A DNA stretch of 7,515 nucleotides from an uncultured Lentisphaeria bacterium (GTDB taxonomy: Bacteria; Verrucomicrobiota; Lentisphaeria; JABSQK01; CAJWLW01): positions 1 through 7,515 of the forward strand of contig CAJWLW010000245.1 of NCBI GenBank assembly GCA_913042885.1, given 5' to 3'. Below the pieces are notes generated by a model that had not been told where the DNA came from, made no database searches, and worked only from the letters and a program-made list of their open reading frames with translations. Made by a program: the position numbers and the translations under genes. Shown here one piece after another: positions 1 to 6,623 of the stretch. Numbering within the stretch: position 1 is the stretch's first letter; each line of letters opens with the position of its first letter.

Positions 1-147
1 GGCCAGGATTCGAACTGGTCGACGACCAACATTCCGTTCATGGAGAAGCTGCGCAAGTACATGATGAACTGGCGCAATCTGGAAGCAACGAAACACCACG
101 AGTACGTCACCGAAGCACAGGCGTATTTTAAGCACGCACAGGCGTAA
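1..147 (+). CDS. C-terminal end of an unrecognised protein (5' end outside window)
   Basis: Frame 1 is open from the first base to a TAA at 145-147 and gives the last 48 residues of a protein whose start lies upstream. The tail is hydrophilic and rich in aromatic and charged residues (it contains NIPFMEKLRKYMMNW and ends in EAQAYFKHAQA). It has no membrane segment and no metal- or heme-binding CxxC pattern, and is probably mostly helical. I do not recognise the family. It stops 22 bases before the first OPT-like transporter gene with no terminator between them, so it is probably part of the same operon. The reading frame is the main evidence that it is coding: the ORF is short, but its close spacing and matching strand support it. 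Confidence 0.6.
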   Translation, partial: GQDSNWSTTNIPFMEKLRKYMMNWRNLEATKHHEYVTEAQAYFKHAQA

Positions 148-155
148 CCCAGTCA

Positions 156-170
156 ATGGCATATAGCTGA
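156..170 (+). promoter_or_regulatory. Possible four-codon leader ORF overlapping the transporter start (TGATG)
   Basis: An ATG at 156 opens a reading frame of four codons (M-A-Y-S). Its TGA stop at 168-170 shares its last A with the ATG of the OPT-like gene at 170. The gap holds no purine-rich Shine-Dalgarno sequence, so re-initiation from this mini-frame or from the upstream gene's stop at 147 could feed ribosomes to the transporter start. A four-codon frame arises easily by chance, and there is no independent sign that it is translated. Confidence 0.2.
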
Positions 171-2191
171 TGGCATTCGGACACGACAAGGAAATTCAGG
201 AATACAGAAACCTGATGCAGCCGCCCGACACGTTCGAGGACGGCTTCAACTGGAAGACTGTCCTGGGTGCTGTCTTCCTGGGATTCATAATGATGCCGGG
301 TTCCATGTACCTGGCGTTGGTCGTAGGGACAGGCGGCAGCATCACCGAGGCGGCCCGCTGGGTGACGATCATTCTGTTCGCAGAGGTCGCCCGCCGTTCG
401 TTCAAAGACTTGCGCATGCAGGAGGTTTATATCCTGTATTACATGGCGGGCCTGGCGCTGTCATCGCATTTCCAGGGACAGGGGCTGCTGTGGAATCAGT
501 ATCTGGTGCAGTCGGACTACGCCCATGCCATGGGTATCGCGCAAGACATCCCGACCTGGATTGCGCCATCCGCCGCGACGATCCAGGCAGAGGGCGCCAA
601 TTTTTTCACCGCCTCCTGGCTGCCGGCGATCCTCATGGTGGCGTTTATCATGATCATCACCAAGATCGATCAGTTCGGGCTCGGCTACGCCTTTTACCGC
701 ATCACCAACGACATCGAGGAGTTGCCGTTTCCGATGGCGCCGGTATCGGCCTCCGGGATCACGGCGCTGGCGAATACGCGCGACACAGCGCAAAGCTGGC
801 GATGGCGATGTTTCTCGATCGGCGGAGTGCTCGGATTGCTGTTCGGATTCATGTACATAGGCATTCCCGCAATCACCGGAGCGTTCCTGACCCAGCCGAT
901 CCAATTGATCCCGATTCCATGGGTAGACTTCACCAAGTCCTTGAGCGGCACGCTCGAGGCGACGCCGTTCAACATCACCTTCGACCTGGGGCTGGTGCTG
1001 GTCGGTATGGTGCTGCCGTTCTGGGCCGTGATCGGCGGCGTCGTCGGTATCATCATCACGTGCATCGCAAATCCAATGCTGTACGATGCCGGGATCCTGT
1101 CGAACTGGCGGCCGCAGATGGATGTGGTCGACACGATCTTCATCAACAACATCGATTTTTACCTGTCCTTCGGCATCGGCCTGACGGTAGCGATCACGCT
1201 GGTCAGTTGCCTGGAGATTCTCAAACCGCTGTTGCAGGCAATCATCGGTCAGAAGGCGGCGGACGGCAAAGCACGAGTATCGTTCGGCAGCCGGGCACGG
1301 GGGGGCTGGCGACGGCTGGTCACGAACAACGTCGAGCGCGGCGATTTTTCCGTGTTCATCGCAATCGGCCTCTATATCCTCAGCAGCCTGTCCTGGATCG
1401 GTCTTTCCTGCTGGCTTATTCCCAACTTCGCTGAACCGCGGGTGCTGATCTTCTTCCTCGTGTACGCTTTCGTCTACACGCCGATCACGGCGTACGCGAC
1501 CGCCAAGATCGAGGGACTCGTGGGTCAGGCAATCAGCATACCGATGGTCAAGGAAGCAACCTTCATCCTCAGCGGCTATCGAGGTGTCGAGATCTGGTTT
1601 ACGCCGGCGCCGCTGCACGATTACGGCCGGGCGACAGTTGAATTCCGGATTCTCGAACTGACCGGTACCCGGGTGATGAGCCAGATCAAGACACAGCTGG
1701 TGACTATTCCGATCGTGATTGTTTCTACGGTGATTTTCTCACAGTTGATGTGGCAGATGGCTCCGGTACCGTCGGAGGCGTATCCCTTTGCCCAGAAGAT
1801 GTGGGATCTGCAGGCCAAGAGCCAGTGCCTTATGTACAGTGCCACGGTGGAGGGCGGCTCGCTGTTCATGGAGGCGTGGAAGTGGGACTATTTCTTTGTC
1901 GGCATGGGTTCAGGCGTCGCGGCTTTTGTGTTTCTGGCAGCGCTGGGGCTGCCGACGCTGCTGGTTTTCGGTGTTGTCCGCGGTCTGGGCCAGGGGACGC
2001 CGGCGGCGATTCTTCTGGAATTGCTGGGCGCCATGCTAGGGCGCTATTACTTCCGCCGCAAGTTCGGTGACATGTGGCTGAAGTTTGCGCCGGTGCTGCT
2101 GGCCGGTTTCTCCTGTGGTATGGGACTGATGGCCATGCTGGCTGTGTCCTTCACAATCATCAAGAAAATGGTCAACCCGCTGATTTTCTGA
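170..2191 (+). CDS. OPT-like (DUF6784/DUF6785-type) polytopic membrane transporter, 673 aa
   Basis: This inner-membrane protein of the oligopeptide-transporter-like superfamily probably moves a peptide or small chelate; the substrate is not readable from sequence. About 12-14 hydrophobic segments are visible, near residues 30-54, 62-76, 85-98, 150-166, 214-236, 272-302, 330-352, 393-418, 426-446, 510-528, 575-604, 612-624 and 638-662. Family-like features are RRSFKDLRMQE (75-85), ELPFPMAPVSASGITAL (184-200), reminiscent of the OPT 'LPFP' segment, and EGLVGQAISIP followed by SGYRGVEIWFTPAPLHDYG (448-486). The loop at 353-392 is rich in Arg/Lys and should be cytoplasmic. An in-frame TAG at 164-166 makes ATG 170 the first possible start. 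The gene lies 22 bases after the upstream stop and 2 bases before the next transporter. It resembles the C-terminal layout of that neighbour but lacks its PHPIG motif. Membrane transporter is near certain; the OPT-like assignment is probable, from remembered motifs. Confidence 0.85.
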   Translation: MAFGHDKEIQEYRNLMQPPDTFEDGFNWKTVLGAVFLGFIMMPGSMYLALVVGTGGSITEAARWVTIILFAEVARRSFKDLRMQEVYILYYMAGLALSSHFQGQGLLWNQYLVQSDYAHAMGIAQDIPTWIAPSAATIQAEGANFFTASWLPAILMVAFIMIITKIDQFGLGYAFYRITNDIEELPFPMAPVSASGITALANTRDTAQSWRWRCFSIGGVLGLLFGFMYIGIPAITGAFLTQPIQLIPIPWVDFTKSLSGTLEATPFNITFDLGLVLVGMVLPFWAVIGGVVGIIITCIANPMLYDAGILSNWRPQMDVVDTIFINNIDFYLSFGIGLTVAITLVSCLEILKPLLQAIIGQKAADGKARVSFGSRARGGWRRLVTNNVERGDFSVFIAIGLYILSSLSWIGLSCWLIPNFAEPRVLIFFLVYAFVYTPITAYATAKIEGLVGQAISIPMVKEATFILSGYRGVEIWFTPAPLHDYGRATVEFRILELTGTRVMSQIKTQLVTIPIVIVSTVIFSQLMWQMAPVPSEAYPFAQKMWDLQAKSQCLMYSATVEGGSLFMEAWKWDYFFVGMGSGVAAFVFLAALGLPTLLVFGVVRGLGQGTPAAILLELLGAMLGRYYFRRKFGDMWLKFAPVLLAGFSCGMGLMAMLAVSFTIIKKMVNPLIF

Positions 2192-2193
2192 CT

Positions 2194-5169
2194 ATGGCTG
2201 AATCTACCAAGGAATACAGTAAGATCACGATCCGCTCCCTCCTGATCGGAGCGCTGTTTGCCGGGTTCTTCGCATTCGTGACGGCGTACCTGGAGAATCG
2301 TCGCAGCCTGTACTTGTCGGCGACGCAGATTGCCGTGTTGCCATACATCCTGCTGCTGGCGATGGTGGTACTGATCAATCCGCTGATTCGCGCCATTCGC
2401 TTTCTGCCCCGTTTTTCATCGACCGAGACGTTGATCATCTTCATCATGGGCTCGGTGTCCGCCGGTATCTCGACCTTCGGCCTGACATCGCAGGTCGGCC
2501 CGGTGATCGGCAGCATGTTCAACCGGCACTGGAACAATGACCAGAGCGGCTGGCACTTGAACGTCACGCCGTTTGTCAATGAATCGTTCTTCATCTCCGA
2601 GCCCGGTATTCAAAACGCTGCCATCGTCCATCGCGAGGCAAAACTGGCAGTCGACGAGGCGCGCTCGATCTACGACGTGGCGCTGCGTGACCAGAATGCC
2701 GAAGCCGCGGTTACGAAGGCCACCGCCACCCTGGACAAACTAAATGCAGAAGGGGCCGATGCCCTGGCACTGGGCGGTGCCAAAGAGCGGCTGAACGCTG
2801 CTCACGTCGTGCGTGCCGAGGCCGCGACGGAATGGGCTGAACTGAGCAAAGAACACGACCTGTCATCGGCACAGACAATCATCGACACCTGGAAGCCGAA
2901 GATCGAGTCGCTCCAGGCGGAAACCGACAGCTTGCGCAACGCCCTGCGGCAACTCGAGCAACGTGCCTTCGACAAAGTAGATGTCTTCCGTCGCGGCCTG
3001 CCCGACGGCAAGGTCGCGATGCCCGGCTTCTTCTTTCGTCCCGGGGACTCCTGGGACAGCTATGTGCAGCGGTTCAACCGGCTGCGACATGGCCGCAAGG
3101 CGCTCAGTCATCTGGAAAAAGCCGATGCGATATTCAACGAGACAGTCACGGCCGGCATGACGATGACCGCCGAACAGCGGCAACAACTCGAGAGCCTGGC
3201 TGACCAGGCGATGACGGCGCTGGAACCGATCAACATCAAAACGGAAATCGAAGCAGCCAAGCGAAGTGTCGACCAGCGATGGCAGGAGAACAACGCAGAG
3301 CTCCTGAAAACACAGGATGAACTGCTGGAGAAGCAAAACGCCCGGCGCCTGGCGGTCGAGAGGGAATTCGATGCGCTGGACCGGGACATCACGACCCTGA
3401 AGCATCGCGCCAAGAAACTCAAAGGCGTACTCAAAGGCATCGAGAGCACACAGGCGAGCATACGGCAGCAACTGACCACGACCGGGGGCATCGTCACGGT
3501 CATCACTGCAATCACGGCATGGAAGAGTTCGCTGTCTGACGCCGAGAATCAACTGGAAAAATTCCGAGCCCCGTTAGGCGCCATCATTGCAAAATTTCCG
3601 GGGCTCGATGCGTCGATGTCCCGCTATCTGGTTGGTGACATCCCGTGGGGCGACGTGCTGCCGCCCTTCCTGCGCTGGGCCGGGCTCATCTTCCTCACCT
3701 ACCTGGTGCTGATGGCCTTCAACCTGCTGATCTTCCGGCAATGGGCCCACAACGAACGCCTGATTTACCCGCTGGCTGAGCTGCCGGAATTGCTGGCAGT
3801 CACCAATGAAGAGAACGGCCAACGGCTGCCGGATCTGTTCACCAACCCGCTGTTCTGGGTCGGCTTCGCGATCAGCGGTGGTGTGCTGGGCTGGAATCTT
3901 ATCTGCTTTCTGGAATTGGTCCCCGGCCTGGCACCCCTCGATCTGAACAACCAATGGCGGGAGATCGTCCAGGATTCAGTGCTGCAGCCGCTCAGTGTGA
4001 AATCCAAGTCGACCGTTTTCTTTACCATGATCGGCCTGTCTTTTTTGATTCCGGCGAAGATTTCGTTTTCGCTCTGGTTCTTCACGATTCTGTACATGGT
4101 CCAGGTCCTGATCCTGTGCTGGCTCGGCTACGGGCAGACGGAAAATTCATTTCCGATGGAGTGGTGGTACACCCTCAACTTCCGCGGTGCGGAAGGTGCC
4201 GGCGGCATGATGATATTTGCGGCTGTCGTGTTCTACAAAGCACGAAAATATCTGTTCTGTTTCTTCAGCCCCTCGGCCGTGTCCGATCTTGAGGCCGACG
4301 AGCAGAAAGAGCTGCGTATCTCTTCGTTCTGTTTCATCTTCGGCTCGGTCGGCCTGATTCTCATGCTGTGGCGCGGCATGGGTGCCAATCTGTTTTGGTG
4401 TATTTTCGGTTTCATCGTCATCCTCATCATCACTATCGGTCTGGTTCGCGCTGTCACCGAGGGCGGCGTGCTCGGATTCCAGGCCTGGGTCAGTCCGTTC
4501 CACTTGATCCGCACACTGTGGGGCATGGACAAGGCCTGGACGGCACCGCCGCTGTTTGCGCCGTTGTTCATTTACTACTCCGTGTTTTTCCTGGACATCA
4601 AGACGTTCATCGCCCCGGCAATGGCGAACTGCATCAAGATCCGTGATGACTTGAAGATGGAGCGATTCCGTTTCCACATTGCCATCTTCAGTTGCATCGT
4701 GGTCGCTGCCATCGTTGCCATCACCACCCACCTTCTGCTGACCTATAACAAGGGCGGCGACAACATGAACGGTTGGTTCTACACCGGTTTCCCGAAAGGC
4801 ATGTTCGAGCAGGTCGGGGTGATGGTAAAGACATCGCCGATCGACACCACCAAGACCAGCTGGTTCTTCGGCGGTGGTGCAGTGGCCATGATGGCGCTGC
4901 TGTATTTCCGGCAAATGTTCTTCTGGCTGCCGCACCCGATCGGCATGATCATGCTGGTCAATCCCATCATGAACGCCTACTGGTTCTCAATCCTCATCGG
5001 ATGGCTGGCAAAGGTGCTGGTAACCCGATACGGTAACAAGGATACATATCGCATCGTCCGCGGCCTGTTCGTCGGACTGATCGTCGGCGAGTTGATGATC
5101 ATCCTGGCAGCGCTGATCGGATCTCTAGTGACCGGCAACAATGTGCCAATCGACCTTAACCGAAACTGA
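2194..5169 (+). CDS. OPT-like (DUF6784/DUF6785-type) transporter with large coiled-coil insertion, 991 aa
   Basis: This is a second inner-membrane OPT-like protein. The frame is open from 2074, but the 40 extra residues read out of frame across the end of the previous gene and look non-membrane and Gly/Cys/His-rich. ATG 2194, 2 bases after the previous TGA, gives MAESTKEYSK followed directly by a first membrane segment and is the preferred start. Membrane segments lie near 14-32, 45-63 and 78-98. A mostly coiled-coil region spans about 142-462. The rest of the membrane domain follows: about 493-514, 553-573, 606-645, 667-682, 709-725, 731-752, 786-802, 826-849, 890-905, 908-945 and 956-979. 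Diagnostic family features are YLVGDIPWGDVLPPFLRW (478-495), LIYPLAELPELL (523-534), TEGGVLGFQAWVSP (755-768) and WLPHPIG (911-917), then a polytopic tail ending RYGNKDTYRIVRGLFVG (945-961). Family members I recall are roughly 600-700 residues, so this one is long because of the insert. No Shine-Dalgarno sequence is seen; translation is probably coupled to the upstream gene. Confidence 0.88.
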   Translation: MAESTKEYSKITIRSLLIGALFAGFFAFVTAYLENRRSLYLSATQIAVLPYILLLAMVVLINPLIRAIRFLPRFSSTETLIIFIMGSVSAGISTFGLTSQVGPVIGSMFNRHWNNDQSGWHLNVTPFVNESFFISEPGIQNAAIVHREAKLAVDEARSIYDVALRDQNAEAAVTKATATLDKLNAEGADALALGGAKERLNAAHVVRAEAATEWAELSKEHDLSSAQTIIDTWKPKIESLQAETDSLRNALRQLEQRAFDKVDVFRRGLPDGKVAMPGFFFRPGDSWDSYVQRFNRLRHGRKALSHLEKADAIFNETVTAGMTMTAEQRQQLESLADQAMTALEPINIKTEIEAAKRSVDQRWQENNAELLKTQDELLEKQNARRLAVEREFDALDRDITTLKHRAKKLKGVLKGIESTQASIRQQLTTTGGIVTVITAITAWKSSLSDAENQLEKFRAPLGAIIAKFPGLDASMSRYLVGDIPWGDVLPPFLRWAGLIFLTYLVLMAFNLLIFRQWAHNERLIYPLAELPELLAVTNEENGQRLPDLFTNPLFWVGFAISGGVLGWNLICFLELVPGLAPLDLNNQWREIVQDSVLQPLSVKSKSTVFFTMIGLSFLIPAKISFSLWFFTILYMVQVLILCWLGYGQTENSFPMEWWYTLNFRGAEGAGGMMIFAAVVFYKARKYLFCFFSPSAVSDLEADEQKELRISSFCFIFGSVGLILMLWRGMGANLFWCIFGFIVILIITIGLVRAVTEGGVLGFQAWVSPFHLIRTLWGMDKAWTAPPLFAPLFIYYSVFFLDIKTFIAPAMANCIKIRDDLKMERFRFHIAIFSCIVVAAIVAITTHLLLTYNKGGDNMNGWFYTGFPKGMFEQVGVMVKTSPIDTTKTSWFFGGGAVAMMALLYFRQMFFWLPHPIGMIMLVNPIMNAYWFSILIGWLAKVLVTRYGNKDTYRIVRGLFVGLIVGELMIILAALIGSLVTGNNVPIDLNRN
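2617..3579 (+). other. Coiled-coil insertion domain inside the OPT-like protein (residues about 142-462)
   Basis: This in-frame segment separates the first three membrane helices from the rest of the transporter. Two stretches keep an unbroken 3-4 hydrophobic spacing. One is I230, W233, I237, L240, T244, L247, L251, L254, A258. The other is V388, F392, L395, I399, L402, A406, L409, L413, I416, Q420, I423, L427. An Ala/Glu-rich helical stretch (about 145-225) precedes the first. An aromatic, Gly/Pro-containing linker (about 260-300, including MPGFFFRPGDSW) separates the arms, so an antiparallel hairpin is plausible. With a cytoplasmic N-terminus and three preceding helices, the insert would face the extracytoplasmic side; this topology is inferred. 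The codon usage looks like that of the flanks by eye. Confidence 0.75.
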
Positions 5170-5189
5170 TCCGGCTGACTCAGAGTAGC

Positions 5190-5846
5190 ATGGCAAACCA
5201 CAACATCGAAGAACAGGTGGGTATCCCCTGGGGCATCGCCTTCACCGTCAGTTGGAGCGGTCTCAAGCGCCGCTTCATGCGCTCGCTGATCACCATGGCC
5301 GGCGTCATCCTGGCGATCGCGTTTCTGGCGTACATGTTGATTTCCGACAAGATCGTCGTTGCCCTGGTCGCCGCCAAGAACGACGAACTGAACGATCTTC
5401 TGCAGAAATCCAATGTCGACATCTTCGCCAGCAGTGGAACCGACTCGATGATGCTGTTACTGATCGGCTTGTCGCTGCTTACCTGCCTCGTGGGCATCAT
5501 AAACTCCATGCTCATGGCGGTGACCGAGCGTGTCAAGGAGATCGGCACCTTGAAATGTCTCGGTGCACTCGACTCGTTCATCGTCAAGACGTATTTCATC
5601 GAGTCGTCGCTGCAGGGCGTCATCGGAACGATAATTGGCATCATTCTCGGCCTCAGCGTGGCGGTCGGTATCGCGCTGATCAATTACGGGACCTACACCT
5701 TCAGTTACCTGCCGCTCAACGATATCGCCATATCGATGCTTATCGCATTGGTGATCGGTTCGAGTATATCCGTTTTCGCGGCCATCGGCCCGGCGTATTT
5801 CGCCGCCCGCAAGCAACCTATAGAAGCAATGAGAGTGGAAGAATGA
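5190..5846 (+). CDS. Short FtsX/MacB/LolC-type ABC transporter permease, 218 aa
   Basis: This is the membrane subunit of a type VII (MacB-fold) ABC transporter, expected to work as a dimer with the ATPase encoded next. Four membrane segments are visible near 33-51, 86-108, 143-165 and 178-200. The family's conserved region is clear: GIINSMLMAVTERVKEIGTL (102-121) followed by KCLGA (122-126), the coupling-helix segment after the second membrane helix. The C-terminal ARKQPIEAMRVEE matches the usual 'A.r.dPieaLr.E' ending. The region between helices 1 and 2, about 200 residues in MacB and LolC, is only about 35 residues (52-86), so the periplasmic core domain is absent. The frame is intact and the end is normal, so this is not an obvious decay product. 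The start at 5190 lies 20 bases after the previous stop with only a weak purine stretch (CAGAG). The stop overlaps the ATPase start (ATGA). Confidence 0.9.
   Translation: MANHNIEEQVGIPWGIAFTVSWSGLKRRFMRSLITMAGVILAIAFLAYMLISDKIVVALVAAKNDELNDLLQKSNVDIFASSGTDSMMLLLIGLSLLTCLVGIINSMLMAVTERVKEIGTLKCLGALDSFIVKTYFIESSLQGVIGTIIGIILGLSVAVGIALINYGTYTFSYLPLNDIAISMLIALVIGSSISVFAAIGPAYFAARKQPIEAMRVEE
5831..5843 (+). promoter_or_regulatory. Ribosome binding site of the ABC ATPase gene, inside the permease gene
   Basis: The purine-rich stretch GAGAGTGGAAGA, within the last codons of the permease, sits just before the ATG at 5843. It is the most Shine-Dalgarno-like sequence before any start in the window. 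Together with the ATGA overlap it fixes this start rather than the earlier ones in the same open frame. Confidence 0.5.
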
Positions 5847-6580
5847 GCGATTTCATCATCACGGCGAAAGACGTTACGAAAGTCTACATCATGGGCGAGG
5901 AAGAGGTACACGCGCTGCGCGGCATCTCAATGAACGTCAAGCGCGGCGAGTACGTCTCGATCATGGGCCCGTCAGGCTCCGGTAAGTCGACCTTCTTCAA
6001 CATGATCGGCGGCCTCGACACGCCGACCGCCGGCGAAGTGACCATGGAAGGCTACAAGCTTTCGGAACTCAACAACCGCCAGCTCGCCTGGGTGCGCTGC
6101 CACAAGATCGGTTTCATCTTCCAGGGATTCAATCTGATTCCGGCGATGACCGCGCTGGAAAACGTCGCGATCAGTCGGATTTTTGCCGGAGTCGTGCCCG
6201 AACAGGCCCGCCGGGACGCCGCCGCGGTGCTCGAGAAAGTCGGCCTCGGCCACCGGCTCGACCACTTGCCGTCAGAAGTCTCCGGCGGCCAGCAGCAACG
6301 CATCGCCATCGCCCGCGCACTGGTCAACCGGCCAGCGATCATTCTGGCCGACGAACCGACCGGGAACCTCGACCTCAAGACCGGGCAGGAGATCATCAAC
6401 CTGCTCAACGAGATGAAACGCGAACTCGATATCACGATCATCTCGGCGACACACGACATGAAGATGCTCTCCGCATCCGACACCGTTGCGTGGATCAAGG
6501 ACGGCGCCATCGAGCGCCTCGCCAGCAAGGGCGAGTTCGAGATCGAAGTCGGTTCCATCGACGGCCAGACGGTGGCTTAG
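5843..6580 (+). CDS. ABC transporter ATP-binding protein, LolD/MacB/FtsE class, 245 aa
   Basis: This is the cytoplasmic ATPase that drives the adjacent permease. All nucleotide-binding motifs are present: Walker A GPSGSGKST (42-50), Q-loop Gln94 in FIFQGFNLIP, signature VSGGQQQRIAIARAL (146-160), Walker B with catalytic Glu in IILADEPTGNLD (166-177) and H-loop His204 in SATHD. The ADEPTGNLD wording and the FQ.FNLIP Q-loop are typical of the LolD/MacB/FtsE group rather than importers. The frame is open from 5252, but residues before MSDFIITAKDVTKVY are out-of-frame translation of the permease gene, so ATG 5843 is the start; it overlaps the permease stop by 4 bases. The length is normal for the family. 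A tail of about 20 residues after the core (226-245, acidic, ending DGQTVA) is not obviously conserved. Specificity (lipoprotein, peptide, mechanotransmission) cannot be told from the ATPase. Confidence 0.95.
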   Translation: MSDFIITAKDVTKVYIMGEEEVHALRGISMNVKRGEYVSIMGPSGSGKSTFFNMIGGLDTPTAGEVTMEGYKLSELNNRQLAWVRCHKIGFIFQGFNLIPAMTALENVAISRIFAGVVPEQARRDAAAVLEKVGLGHRLDHLPSEVSGGQQQRIAIARALVNRPAIILADEPTGNLDLKTGQEIINLLNEMKRELDITIISATHDMKMLSASDTVAWIKDGAIERLASKGEFEIEVGSIDGQTVA

Positions 6581-6623
6581 TGTCCTGTGGCAATAGGCCG
6601 TAAATTACGTTGAGCGTACACTG

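Noticed and set aside
490..1434. A 314-codon + strand open frame overlapping the first transporter gene
   Set aside because: It is an Arg/His-rich shadow in another frame of the same gene with no recognisable content.
461..1618. A 385-codon open frame on the - strand opposite the first transporter gene
   Set aside because: Its translation is dominated by Arg, Asp, Gln and His with no fold-like pattern, as expected from the complement of a GC-rich gene. The + strand frame has clear membrane segments and family motifs.
2074..2193. A 40-residue N-terminal extension of the 991-residue protein
   Set aside because: It overlaps the end of the preceding gene in another frame and reads as an unstructured Gly/Cys/His-rich sequence. 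The ATG at 2194, right after the stop, puts the first membrane helix at the usual distance from the N-terminus.
2863..3552. A 229-codon - strand open frame opposite the coiled-coil insert
   Set aside because: The + strand translation has perfect heptads and continues in frame into the family's conserved membrane domain. The - strand frame has no such structure.
2617..3579. The coiled-coil region as a separate gene wrongly fused by a sequencing error
   Set aside because: The frame is continuous on both sides with no internal stop, and the family's membrane segments are found both before and after it. It is an insertion, not a junction between genes.
5252..5842. A 197-residue N-terminal extension or fusion on the ABC ATPase
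   Set aside because: It is the permease gene read out of frame. The ATPase begins naturally at MSDFIITAKD, at the ATGA overlap with a purine-rich site before it.
5190..5846. The short permease as a truncated pseudogene
   Set aside because: Helix 1, the conserved region after helix 2, helices 3-4 and the C-terminal signature are all intact and in frame, and the coupled ATPase has every catalytic motif.
6581..6623. A transcription terminator after the ATPase gene
   Set aside because: Only a trivial short inverted pair (ACGT...GCGT) is visible. There is no stable stem and no T-run.
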